From the NCBI GenBank assembly GCA_937898715.1, contig CALEKA010000054.1:1-55680 (forward strand): DNA of 55,680 nt. Reading direction: 5' to 3'. Of this stretch, positions 17,449 through 25,790 are shown piece by piece. The stretch's first letter is position 1, and each line of letters begins with the position of its first letter. The translations under genes and the position numbers were made by a program. Source of the DNA: an uncultured Prevotella sp. GTDB taxonomy: Bacteria > Bacteroidota > Bacteroidia > Bacteroidales > Bacteroidaceae. The notes beneath the pieces were generated by a model that saw only the letters and a list, made by a program, of their open reading frames with translations, did not search any database and had not been told where the DNA came from.

Positions 17449-18621
17449 ATGAAGAAAATCGCTTTATGGGTGCTTACCGCAGTGGTTCTGACTAGTTGCG
17501 GTAGCAAGTCAAACCAAATGGGCGAAGCCAGCAATGACTTCGCAGTTGAAACAGTTCAGACCACGACGGCTGACTTGAAGACCTCTTATCCTGCTACGAT
17601 TAAGGGTATGCAGGATATTGAAATCCGTCCGAAAGTATCAGGCTATTTGGTTAAGCTGCTTGTTGATGAGGGTTCTACCGTACGTAAAGGTCAGCCCCTG
17701 TTCTTGATTGATTCTGAGCAATATCGTGCTGCTGTGAAGGCTGCACAAGCTCAGATTCGCGTATGCCGTGCCAACATCGCTACTCAGCGTCTCACGGTAG
17801 AGAACAAGCGTATGCTCTTCAAGCAGAACATCATCTCAAGCTACGACTTGAAGATGGCTGAAAATACCCTGGCTTCTTACGAGGCACAGCTTGCATCGGC
17901 TGAGGCTCAGCTTCAGAGCGCACAGGACAACTTGCGCTGGTGTACAGTAGTCAGCCCTGCTGATGGTGTGGTAGGTTCTATTCCTTATCGTGTAGGTAGC
18001 TTAGTTAGTGCTCAGTCGGCAGAAGCCTTGACTACCGTATCAAACATCTCCAAGATGTACGTTTACTTCTCTATGACAGAGAAGCAACTCCTTGCTTTGA
18101 CTCGTGAAGCAGGTGGTGTGAATGCCGCTATTAAGAAGATGCCCGCAGTGAGCCTCGTGCTTTCAGATGGTACAACCTATAGCCAGAGTGGTGTGATCAG
18201 CACTGTAAGTGGTGTGATCGACTCTTCTACAGGTTCTGTACAGATGCGTGCCACTTTCGACAATGCGCAGCATATCCTCCGTTCTGGTGGTACGGGTTCT
18301 GTCCTCGTTCCTACTCACTCCAACGATGCTATCTTGGTTCCGCAGAGCGCCACATTCGATGTGCAGGACAAGAAGTTTGTTTACGTAGTAAATGCAGACA
18401 AGACAGTAGCTACTCGTGAAATCACCGTTCTTCCGCAGAATGATGGTCAGACTTACGTGGTTGCTTCAGGTCTCCGTGCTGGCGACCGTATCGTAATAGA
18501 CGGTGTAAACCAGCTTAAGAATGGTCAGAAGATCAATCCTATCACTCCCGCCCAGCTCAAAGCCAACCAAGCCAAGGAACAAAAGGCTATGAAGGAGGGT
18601 AAGATGCCGGGACAACACTAA
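17449..18621 (+). CDS. acrA: RND efflux pump periplasmic adaptor (AcrA/MexA-like lipoprotein)
   Basis: 390 residues from MKKIALWVLTAVVLTSCG, a lipoprotein signal with lipobox LTSC. The adaptor family is clear: lipoyl/barrel-sandwich halves DIEIRPKVSGYLVKL and LRWCTVVSPADGVVGS, separated by a coiled-coil hairpin rich in Ala, Gln and Glu (about 90-160), then the beta-barrel and membrane-proximal domain (GDRIVIDGVNQLKNGQKI). It bridges the inner-membrane pump to the outer-membrane factor. The start at 17449 fits the lipoprotein signal; the frame is open from 17353 but that part overlaps the -7 element. Substrates are unknown. Confidence 0.93.
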   Translation: MKKIALWVLTAVVLTSCGSKSNQMGEASNDFAVETVQTTTADLKTSYPATIKGMQDIEIRPKVSGYLVKLLVDEGSTVRKGQPLFLIDSEQYRAAVKAAQAQIRVCRANIATQRLTVENKRMLFKQNIISSYDLKMAENTLASYEAQLASAEAQLQSAQDNLRWCTVVSPADGVVGSIPYRVGSLVSAQSAEALTTVSNISKMYVYFSMTEKQLLALTREAGGVNAAIKKMPAVSLVLSDGTTYSQSGVISTVSGVIDSSTGSVQMRATFDNAQHILRSGGTGSVLVPTHSNDAILVPQSATFDVQDKKFVYVVNADKTVATREITVLPQNDGQTYVVASGLRAGDRIVIDGVNQLKNGQKINPITPAQLKANQAKEQKAMKEGKMPGQH

Positions 18622-18628
18622 TTTTTAT

Positions 18629-18660
18629 AAGTATTAAGTATAAAGTATTAAGTATTACAT
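18629..18660 (+). repeat. 32-bp AAGTATTAAGTATAAAGTAT repeat after acrA
   Basis: It is identical over 32 nt to the left arm of the inverted repeat at 50308-50396. Inverted relatives occur at 19157-19187 just past the next gene, so the four-helix-bundle gene lies between opposing copies. Confidence 0.88.
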
Positions 18661-18799
18661 GATGGGGCAGGATCCTCGGAGTAATACTTTGCTTTATATC
18701 TAATAACTTATCAAAATAAGAAAACATTCATCAAGTATTAATGTATGAGTGTTACATGTGTAAATATTGCATTGCTTTTATCCTTGAAATAATTGATAC

Positions 18800-19159
18800 G
18801 TGAAAGTAGATAACGATATAAAGTATATAAAAGCTAAGGCATTCGCATTACGTATAATTAAGATGTGTAAATATCTGCGGAAGCAGGGCACAGAGTATTA
18901 TATGTTGAAGCAGATCTGGAGGTCTGGCACTTCTATAGGTGCTAATATTGCTGAAGCACAATATGCAGAAAGTGTAATCGATTTCACGCATAAATTGAAT
19001 ATCGCTCAAAAAGAATGCAACGAAACACGCTATTGGCTAGACTTACTGTACGAGTCGGGAGAGTTAGACGAGAAACTATATCGTTCTGTTTATGACGATT
19101 GTTCCGAAATACTTAAGTTGCTCTCCTATGTTATTGTAAAGAGCCGCGCAAGAATGTAA
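18800..19159 (+). CDS. Four-helix-bundle protein (23S rRNA IVS / S23 type)
   Basis: 119 residues, all helical, with the family signature QIWRSGTSIGANIAEA and FTHKLNIAQKECNETRYWLDLL. Such proteins are encoded in 23S rRNA intervening sequences or as scattered single genes in Bacteroidota; their function is not established and they form pentamers. Here it sits inside an efflux operon, between acrA and acrB, flanked by inverted AAGTATT-type repeats. That placement suggests an insertion as a small mobile-looking cassette, but no transposase or target duplication is seen. Confidence 0.85.
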   Translation: MKVDNDIKYIKAKAFALRIIKMCKYLRKQGTEYYMLKQIWRSGTSIGANIAEAQYAESVIDFTHKLNIAQKECNETRYWLDLLYESGELDEKLYRSVYDDCSEILKLLSYVIVKSRARM

Positions 19160-19187
19160 TACTTAATACTTAATACTTAATACTTTT
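19157..19187 (-). repeat. AATACTTAATACTT repeat before acrB
   Basis: Four direct AATACTT units in inverted orientation relative to the copy at 18629-18660. The run begins at the stop codon of the four-helix-bundle gene and ends 2 nt before the acrB start. Confidence 0.85.
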
Positions 19188-19189
19188 AA

Positions 19190-22100
19190 ATGATGACACT
19201 TGATAGATTTATAAACCGTCCGGTACTCTCTACCGTGATATCTATTGTGATTGTCATATTGGGTGTATTGGGTCTGACTTCGCTCCCAATCGTCCAATAC
19301 CCTGACATCGCACCACCTACTGTGCAGGTGAGCACCACTTATACCGGTGCTAATGCGCAGACCGTGTTGAACTCCGTGATTGCTCCGCTTGAAGAGCAAA
19401 TCAATGGTGTAGAAAACATGGACTACATGACATCTACCGCTACCAATACCGGTGCCGCTACTATCCAGATCACCTTTAAGATGGGTACCGACCCTGATAT
19501 GGCTGCCGTGAACGTGCAGAACCGTGTGGCTAAGGCACAAGGCCTGTTGCCATCGGAGGTTACTCAGGTGGGTGTGATCACTCAGAAGCGTCAGAACTCT
19601 ATGTTGATGATCTTCTCTATCTCTGATACTGAGGATCGCTACAACGAGTCGTTCGTAGAAAACTATGCCAAGATCAACATTATCCCGCAGATTCAGCGTG
19701 TGAAGGGTGTGGGTGATGCCATGGTGATGGGTGCCGACTACTCTATGCGTATTTGGCTCAACCCTGAGAAGATGGCAGAATATCACTTGATGCCTTCCGA
19801 CGTTAGCGGTGCACTTGCTGAACAGAATATTGAGGCTGCTCCGGGTAATATCGGTGAACGTGAAAACCAAACCTTCCAATATACGCTTCGTTACAAAGGA
19901 CGTTTGAGCGAGGTGCCTGAATTCGAGAATATCGTTATCAAGGCCAACGATGATGGTACAATCATCCGCGTAAAAGATATTGCACGCGTAGAATTGGGCC
20001 GTGTAGACTATGGTTTCAAGGGTAAGGTGAATGGCCACAAGGCTGTGACCTGTATGGTGTCGCAGATGGCAGGATCGAATGCTACCGAGATTATTCAGGA
20101 TTGTGAGAAACTGCTCGACGAATCACAGAAGAGTCTGCCTCAGGGCTTGAAGATTACGGTGGCTCAGAACGTCAACGACTTCCTCTTCGCTTCAATCCAT
20201 GAAGTAATCAAGACCCTTATCGAGGCATTTATCCTCGTGTTTATCGTGGTGTATATCTTCTTGCAGGATATGCGAAGCACCATCATCCCTTCAGTGGCCA
20301 TTCCTGTGGCATTGATCGGTACTTTCTTTGCACTCTATGTTATAGGCTTCTCTATCAACTTGCTTACGCTTTCGGCCATGGTGCTTGCCATCGCCATCGT
20401 AGTGGACGATGCCATTGTGGTGGTCGAGGGTGTTCACGCCAAGTTGGACCAAGGCTATACTTCAGCGCGTAAGGCTTCAATCGATGCCATGCGCGAGTTG
20501 GGTTCAGCCATCGTGTCTATCACCCTCGTGATGATGGCCGTGTTTATCCCTGTGAGCTTCATGTCGGGTACGTCGGGTGTGTTCTATCGTCAGTTTGGTC
20601 TGACCATGGCAATCGCCATCGGTTTCTCTGCATTGAACGCTCTTACACTTTCACCTGCCCTTTGTGCGATCTTGCTGAAGCCGCACAAGGCACATGGTGA
20701 AGAAGAAGAATCGCTCAAGGAGCGCATGGGCAAGGCTTATAGAGCCGCAGGTCAGACGATGTATCAGCGCTATGCTGAGAGCATCGGTCGCATACTCCAC
20801 CCCAGCATCACGCTCGCCTTGGTAATTATCTCTATCCTCGCTTTGATCTTTGGCGGATTCAGTAGCGGACATACTTGGATCACTATATTGTGCTCTATCG
20901 TAGCCATCATGGCGTTCATCGGATTGACTACGAAGAAGTTCCAAAACTCATTCGAGGCAAGTTTCGATAAGATTCTAAAGTCTTATAAAAAGAACGTATT
21001 GAAGTTCATCCAGCGCCCTTGGCTCTCATTGGGCTTGGTTGCTGCAAGTATCGCAGGCTTGGTATGGATGATGAACATCACTCCTACTGCCATGGTGCCC
21101 TCTGAGGATACGGGTACGATTATGGGTGTAGTAACTATGCCTCCTGGTACATCACAGGATCGTACCGAAGCCTACCTTGCTAAGGTTGACAGCCTCGTAC
21201 GCTCATGCCCTGCAGTAGAGGTAAGTACCATCGTTTCGGGTTACTCATTCATTGGTGGTCAGGGACCTTCTTACGGCTCGTTCATCATCAAGTTGAAAGA
21301 TTGGGAAGAACGTACTATGAAGGAAAGTTCTACCGTAATCTTTGCTAATCTCTACCTCCGTTCACGCGACGTGTTTAAGGATGCACAGGTGCTCTTCTTC
21401 CAGCCGCCTATGATTACAGGTTATGGTGTGACCAATGGTTTCACACTCAACTTGCAAGACCGTACGGGTGGCGACTTGAGCAAGTTCTATCAGGTAGCTC
21501 AGAGCTTCTTGGCCGACTTGCAGAAGCGTCCGGAAATCGAATCAGCACAGACTACATTTAGTACAAACTTCCCTCAGTATACGATCGATATCGATGCTGC
21601 AAAGTGTAAGCGTGCAGGACTTTCACCTAAGGATATCTTGACTACGCTGCAAGGTTACTATGGTGGTCTCTATGCATCCAACTTCAACCGTTTCGGTAAG
21701 ATTTATCGTGTAATGGTTCAGGGAGAGCGTGCAGATCGTACCAACCTTGAGAGCTTGTACAAGATCAAGGTGCGTAATGGTAGCGAGATGGCTCCTATCA
21801 CAGAGTTTATGACTGTTACTCCGACCTATGGTCCGGATAATATCAACCGTTTCAATATGTACACCTCAATGGCTGTCAATGGTAACCCCGCAAGCGGTTA
21901 TACCTCAGGTCAGGCCATTAAGGCAATCGAGGAAGTAGCAGAGAAGAGTTTGCCTACAGGCTACTCATTCGAGTTCTCTGGCCAGACACGTGAGGAACAG
22001 CAGAATGCAGGTAGCACCACGGCTATCGTGTTTGTGCTCTGCTTCGTATTCATCTACCTCCTTTTGGCAGCTCAGTACGAGAGCTACATGCTTCCGTTCG

Positions 22101-22609
22101 CCGTATTGCTCTCCGTGCCTTTCGGACTTGCAGGTTCGTTCCTCTTCATCCAAGGCGTAGGTGCTATCAACAACGTGTTGCCTATCTTTGGTGAAGCTGC
22201 CAACAATATCTACGTACAGATTGCATTGATCATGTTGATGGGTCTGTTGGCAAAGAACGCCATCTTGATTGTAGAGTTCGCCCTCGAACGTCGTAAGATG
22301 GGTATGAGTATCTCTTGGGCAGCCGTTCTCGGTGCCGGTGCTCGTCTGCGTCCTATCTTGATGACCTCTTTGGCCATGATCATCGGTCTGTTGCCTTTGA
22401 TGTTCTCATTCGGTGTAGGTGCTAACGCTAACCGCTCACTCGGTACTGCCGCTATCGGTGGTATGTTGATCGGTATGATATTCCAGATCTTCATCGTTCC
22501 CTCATTGTTCGTTATCTTCGAATATTTGCAGGAGAAGATTAAGCCTCTCACTTGGGAAGATATGGACAATAGCGAGGCAAGTTCGGATATTGAACAGTAT
22601 TCAAAATAA
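19190..22609 (+). CDS. acrB: RND efflux pump inner-membrane transporter (AcrB/MexB-like)
   Basis: A proton-driven multidrug exporter of the HAE1 group, 1139 residues against about 1050 for most relatives. The start MMTLDRFINRPVLSTVISI, the TM4 proton-relay Asp pair in AIAIVVDDAIVVVEG and the TM10 Lys in GLLAKNAILIVEF are present. The extra length lies at about residues 530-595, between the N- and C-terminal repeats: two added hydrophobic segments (LALVIISILALIFGGF and WITILCSIVAIMAFIGL) precede the normal TM7. Two extra segments would keep the topology intact. Substrates are unknown. Confidence 0.93.
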   Translation: MMTLDRFINRPVLSTVISIVIVILGVLGLTSLPIVQYPDIAPPTVQVSTTYTGANAQTVLNSVIAPLEEQINGVENMDYMTSTATNTGAATIQITFKMGTDPDMAAVNVQNRVAKAQGLLPSEVTQVGVITQKRQNSMLMIFSISDTEDRYNESFVENYAKINIIPQIQRVKGVGDAMVMGADYSMRIWLNPEKMAEYHLMPSDVSGALAEQNIEAAPGNIGERENQTFQYTLRYKGRLSEVPEFENIVIKANDDGTIIRVKDIARVELGRVDYGFKGKVNGHKAVTCMVSQMAGSNATEIIQDCEKLLDESQKSLPQGLKITVAQNVNDFLFASIHEVIKTLIEAFILVFIVVYIFLQDMRSTIIPSVAIPVALIGTFFALYVIGFSINLLTLSAMVLAIAIVVDDAIVVVEGVHAKLDQGYTSARKASIDAMRELGSAIVSITLVMMAVFIPVSFMSGTSGVFYRQFGLTMAIAIGFSALNALTLSPALCAILLKPHKAHGEEEESLKERMGKAYRAAGQTMYQRYAESIGRILHPSITLALVIISILALIFGGFSSGHTWITILCSIVAIMAFIGLTTKKFQNSFEASFDKILKSYKKNVLKFIQRPWLSLGLVAASIAGLVWMMNITPTAMVPSEDTGTIMGVVTMPPGTSQDRTEAYLAKVDSLVRSCPAVEVSTIVSGYSFIGGQGPSYGSFIIKLKDWEERTMKESSTVIFANLYLRSRDVFKDAQVLFFQPPMITGYGVTNGFTLNLQDRTGGDLSKFYQVAQSFLADLQKRPEIESAQTTFSTNFPQYTIDIDAAKCKRAGLSPKDILTTLQGYYGGLYASNFNRFGKIYRVMVQGERADRTNLESLYKIKVRNGSEMAPITEFMTVTPTYGPDNINRFNMYTSMAVNGNPASGYTSGQAIKAIEEVAEKSLPTGYSFEFSGQTREEQQNAGSTTAIVFVLCFVFIYLLLAAQYESYMLPFAVLLSVPFGLAGSFLFIQGVGAINNVLPIFGEAANNIYVQIALIMLMGLLAKNAILIVEFALERRKMGMSISWAAVLGAGARLRPILMTSLAMIIGLLPLMFSFGVGANANRSLGTAAIGGMLIGMIFQIFIVPSLFVIFEYLQEKIKPLTWEDMDNSEASSDIEQYSK

Positions 22610-22625
22610 AGTATCAATCATAAAA

Positions 22626-22681
22626 GCATTGAGCGTTGCGCCCAGAGCGGGTCAAAGCTTATCTTGGCGCGATGCTCAATA
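22626..22681 (+). repeat. Hairpin between acrB and the outer-membrane factor gene
   Basis: GCATTGAGC (22626-22634) pairs with GCTCAAT (22674-22680) around an inner TGCGCC/GGCGCG stem. No T-run follows, so it may modulate rather than end transcription inside the operon. Confidence 0.55.
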
Positions 22682-22699
22682 CTTTGAAGATAACCCAAT

Positions 22700-24109
22700 A
22701 TGAAAAAGATATTCCCTATCATAGGTTGCACCCTGCTGATGACAGGCTGTACGGGCATTTATAAGAACTATGAGCGTCCCGAATCCCTGACTCAAGGCGT
22801 TAGCATGGATAGTCTCTATCGCAACACTACGGAGAATGTAGTGAAGGAAGATACTACGAGCTATGGCAACACCCCCTGGCAGGAAGTGTTTACCGACCCT
22901 CAGCTGCAAGCGCTCATCAACAAGGCACTTGCTAACAATACCAATCTGCTCAACGCTGATCTGAGCATTCAGCAGATTCAGGCAGGACTGAAAATGCAGC
23001 GCTTGGCATATTATCCCAGCATAGCATTCCAGCCCCAAGGTACGATGTCAAGTTGGGATTTCAATAAGGCCAGCAAGACCTATGCTTTCCCCATTGCTGC
23101 CAGTTGGCAGTTTGGTTCTATGGGAACCATTCGCAATACCAAAAAGCAGTACGAGATGAACCTCGAGATGACCAAGGCAGCGAAACAAGCTACTCGCACT
23201 GCCATCATCGCCAATGTGGCCAATCTCTACTACACCCTTCAGATGCTCGACGAGCAGCTTAAGACAACGCAAGCCACTATCGACATCTGGGCAGAGAATG
23301 TACGCGCTATGGAGGCCATGAAGGAAGGTGGTATGACCAACCAAGCTGCCGTATCACAGACTAAGGCCAACTACTACAACCTGCTCAGCACAGTGCCCAC
23401 ACTGAAGAATAGCATCTCGCAGGCAGAGAATGCAATCTGCACCTTGCTCTGCGAAGCACCCCACAGCATTAGCCGTGGTACTTTCAATGCAGATGCTTTC
23501 CCCGCTCAGTATTCTGTGGGTATGCCCGTACAGTTGCTTGCTAATCGTCCCGACGTACATGCGGCTGAGATGAAGGTGGCTTCTGCGTTCTATGGCGTAA
23601 ACATTGCGAAGTCTGCTTTCTATCCTTCGCTCAACATTACAGCGCAGGGTAGTTGGACCAACAATGCAGGAATGGTTGTCAACCCTGGTAAGATCCTTGC
23701 CACGTTGCTCGGATCTATCACGCAGCCGCTCTTTGCTAATGGCAAACTCAAGGCCAACTTGAAGATCTCACAACTGCAGTATGAAGCTGCACAGAACGAC
23801 TTCAAGTCTACGCTTATCAGTGCTGGTCAGGAAGTTAGCAACGCTTTGGCACAGTATGAGGCCGCTGCTCAGCAAGAGCAGGCTTGCAAACAGCAAGTAG
23901 CCGAGCTCACCACTGCGCTTGAGAACACCAAGATGCTCTTCCAGCATAGCGCAAGCACCACCTATTTGGAAACGTTGACTGCTCAGCAGAGCCTAATCCA
24001 AGCTCAGTTGACTCTCATCTCCGACAAGTTTGACAAGGTGCAAGCAGCCATCAGCCTCTATCAGGCACTTGGTGGCGGACGTGAAACAGAAACTAACAAT
24101 AATAACTAA
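22700..24109 (+). CDS. Outer-membrane efflux factor (OprM/NodT family lipoprotein)
   Basis: 469 residues. A lipoprotein signal ends at LMTGC. Two outer-membrane-factor repeats follow, with helical stretches such as NLLNADLSIQQIQAGLKMQR and the conserved LLANRPDVHAAEMKVASAFY, then SLNITAQGSW and a final LYQALGGG. It forms the trimeric duct that receives substrates from the AcrAB-type pump encoded just upstream (90-nt gap), completing a tripartite pump. Confidence 0.93.
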   Translation: MKKIFPIIGCTLLMTGCTGIYKNYERPESLTQGVSMDSLYRNTTENVVKEDTTSYGNTPWQEVFTDPQLQALINKALANNTNLLNADLSIQQIQAGLKMQRLAYYPSIAFQPQGTMSSWDFNKASKTYAFPIAASWQFGSMGTIRNTKKQYEMNLEMTKAAKQATRTAIIANVANLYYTLQMLDEQLKTTQATIDIWAENVRAMEAMKEGGMTNQAAVSQTKANYYNLLSTVPTLKNSISQAENAICTLLCEAPHSISRGTFNADAFPAQYSVGMPVQLLANRPDVHAAEMKVASAFYGVNIAKSAFYPSLNITAQGSWTNNAGMVVNPGKILATLLGSITQPLFANGKLKANLKISQLQYEAAQNDFKSTLISAGQEVSNALAQYEAAAQQEQACKQQVAELTTALENTKMLFQHSASTTYLETLTAQQSLIQAQLTLISDKFDKVQAAISLYQALGGGRETETNNNN

Positions 24110-24129
24110 CCTCGTTTGAGGATTGAGTT

Positions 24130-24177
24130 GAGGTTATAAAGCATTGGTTGCAGTAGCGCGGGTGACTTTATAACCTC
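24130..24177 (+). terminator. Hairpin ending the efflux operon
   Basis: GAGGTTATAAAG and CTTTATAACCTC are perfect 12-bp arms. This is a member of the TTATAACCTC repeat family used elsewhere in the window. There is no long T-run, so termination is plausible rather than certain. Confidence 0.55.
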
Positions 24178-24214
24178 ATCGCCTTAATCACTCAAACAAA
24201 AATATCAACTAACC

Positions 24215-25000
24215 ATGATTAGTCCATTAGCTTACGTTGACCCTGAAGCCAAACTCGGTCAGAACGTAGAAGTAGGCCCCTTCGCCTACATCGAAAAAGG
24301 CGTCGTTATCGGCGACAACTGCGAAATTAAGGCGCACGCAAGCATTCTTGAGGGCACCACAATGGGTACGGGCAACATAGTTTACCAAAATGCTGTGATT
24401 GGTGCAACCCCGCAGGACTTCCACTACGTGGAGGGCACACCTTGTAAGGTCGTTGTTGGTAATGATAATCGCATTCGTGAAAATGTAGTAATCGCAGCAA
24501 GTTCGTATGCCGACAAGGCTACGACCATTGGCGATGGCAACTTTATTATGGACCGTGTCCACATCTGTCACGACGTACGTGTGGGCAATAAGTGCGTGAT
24601 TGGTATCGGCGCTTGCATTGCCGGCGAAGCCGAAATTCACGACTGCTCTATCCAGAGTACGGGTGTAGTAGTGCAGCAGCACGTTCGTGTGGGGCGCTTC
24701 TCACTCATCCAGAGTGGTTGCCGTGTACAGAAAGATGTGCCTCCCTACGTAATTCTGGGTGGAAACCCTGCTTCTTATCATGGTGTAAATGCCGTGGTGC
24801 TTCAGCACGTCAATGTGACCGAACGCATTATCCGTCACATCGCCAATACTTACCGCATCATCTACACGGGCAACTTCAGCCTTGAAGATGCTGTAATCAA
24901 AATCCCCGAACAGATTCCTATGAGCGAGGAGATACAAGACATCCTCGACTTCATCAAGGGTGCCAAGCACGGCATTGTTCGCCACATGAAAGAAGACTAA
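24215..25000 (+). CDS. lpxA: UDP-N-acetylglucosamine acyltransferase LpxA
   Basis: 261 residues with a left-handed beta-helix of hexapeptide repeats over about 1-190 and a helical C-terminus. The enzyme transfers a 3-hydroxyacyl chain from ACP to UDP-GlcNAc, the first step of lipid A synthesis. The catalytic His is His119 in VHICHDVRVG, and GATPQDFHY and GGNPASYHGVN match the family. In many Bacteroidales lpxA follows lpxD and lpxC/fabZ; here it stands alone behind an efflux operon. Confidence 0.95.
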   Translation: MISPLAYVDPEAKLGQNVEVGPFAYIEKGVVIGDNCEIKAHASILEGTTMGTGNIVYQNAVIGATPQDFHYVEGTPCKVVVGNDNRIRENVVIAASSYADKATTIGDGNFIMDRVHICHDVRVGNKCVIGIGACIAGEAEIHDCSIQSTGVVVQQHVRVGRFSLIQSGCRVQKDVPPYVILGGNPASYHGVNAVVLQHVNVTERIIRHIANTYRIIYTGNFSLEDAVIKIPEQIPMSEEIQDILDFIKGAKHGIVRHMKED

Positions 25001-25026
25001 ACTCTGATTCTCATTCTTAACTAAAT

Positions 25027-25071
25027 AAGGAGATTGATACCCAAAGAAAAGGTGTCAGTCTCCTTTTCTTT
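25027..25071 (+). terminator. Intrinsic terminator after lpxA
   Basis: AAGGAGATTGATACC pairs with GGTGTCAGTCTCCTT (two G-U pairs), followed by TTCTTT. Confidence 0.85.
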
Positions 25072-25075
25072 ATAT

Positions 25076-25104
25076 AACCCGTTAACCAAGAATTCCGCCA
25101 ACGG
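25076..25104 (+). repeat. Dispersed AACCCGTTAACCAAGAATTC-type repeat, copy 2
   Basis: This is the fullest copy of the family found at 10624-10649 and 55621-55649. It immediately follows the lpxA terminator. The region from here to about 25400 holds nothing else I can name. Confidence 0.8.
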
Positions 25105-25409
25105 GTATATATTTGGTCTTGCCTATGTAGAGATATCCGTCTTTTCGAATATTTTCAAACGTTTGTATCCCTACAGAGTAGCAATTTGCCATATTATCGG
25201 TTATTGTGTTAGACTTTAATATTTTCACACCGCTAAGGTGCGAAGATATATTTGGGTCTTACTCACGATTGCCCCAAGGAGTATGTGAGGGTCGTTCAAT
25301 CCGTCGTCTGTAAGGCATACACTTCCTTTAGACACGAGAGCACATGATAAAATCTTAAAGAAATACCTATAAAGTGCCTACTTAGCGCAATAAAAGGGCA
25401 AAAAAACGC

Positions 25410-25438
25410 TTGTTGTAAGGAATAAATCATTACTTTTG
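25410..25438 (+). promoter_or_regulatory. Likely promoter of rho
   Basis: TTG (25410-25412), an 18-bp spacer and TACTTTTG (25431-25438), followed by CACATCG. The predicted start near 25444 gives rho a leader of about 350 nt. The spacer is one base short of the usual 19-20. Confidence 0.65.
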
Positions 25439-25455
25439 CACATCGAAAGCTAAAT

Positions 25456-25539
25456 GACCGATGGATTGATGGCAAATATGAGATTTGCCGAAAGCAATCG
25501 CTCGGGGCATTGATGTTTTCGCTAACCCGTGTATCGGTC
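25456..25539 (+). ncRNA. Candidate three-way-junction RNA at the 5' end of the rho leader
   Basis: The closing stem GACCGAT (25456-25462) pairs with ATCGGTC (25533-25539). Inside, GATTG/CAATC (25464-25468, 25495-25499) extends to GGCAAAT/ATTTGCC (25471-25477, 25483-25489) with an ATGAG loop. A third stem CGGG/CCCG lies at 25503-25506 and 25526-25529. The element begins about 12 nt after the predicted transcription start. No known family is recognised. A 19-codon frame (25454-25513) overlaps it, but structure seems the better explanation. Confidence 0.5.
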
Positions 25540-25711
25540 TGTGCAGTGTGCTGCCTACAATGGCTGATGCAGTTCAGGTGGAGTCTTTTATCTATCACAT
25601 TTGTCTTTAATTAACTCCGCCTCTCCCCAATACAACAATCCAGAAATATTCAGTAAACTCTTAATAGAGCATCTTGATGTTTTGTCGTCGTGCGAAGCGT
25701 ATGGTGCGTGG

Positions 25712-25769
25712 TCTATCATAGCCCATGAAACTATAACGCGTAGTAATTGACGTACTTGGGCATGATAGA
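25712..25769 (+). promoter_or_regulatory. Strong hairpin just before the rho start codon
   Basis: TCTATCAT (25712-25719) pairs with ATGATAGA (25762-25769), and GCCCA (25721-25725) with TGGGC (25757-25761), around a 31-nt loop. It ends 21 nt before the rho ATG. Between it and the upstream RNA element lies a C-rich, G-poor stretch (about 25615-25670) that could serve as a Rho loading site. Confidence 0.6.
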
Positions 25770-25790
25770 TGACTTTAACTCAGCAATTAT

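Noticed and set aside
18629..19187. Complete insertion sequence in the efflux operon
   Set aside because: There is no transposase and no evident target-site duplication; only inverted AT-rich repeats surround the small gene.
19163..20038. 291-codon minus-strand frame opposite the start of acrB
   Set aside because: It is antisense to a well-supported RND transporter, runs through the repeat at 19157-19187 and has no recognisable protein features.
25464..25499. Hammerhead-ribozyme-like TTGATGG...GAAAGC pattern in the rho leader
   Set aside because: The essential CUGANGA core is not matched (U instead of C, G instead of A) and the flanking bases pair with each other instead of forming the three hammerhead helices.
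25454..25613. Two overlapping small frames (19 and 33 codons) in the rho leader as genes
   Set aside because: They lie across the strong stem pairs, show no biased residue run comparable to the pheA leader, and are better explained as part of a structured RNA; translation cannot be excluded.
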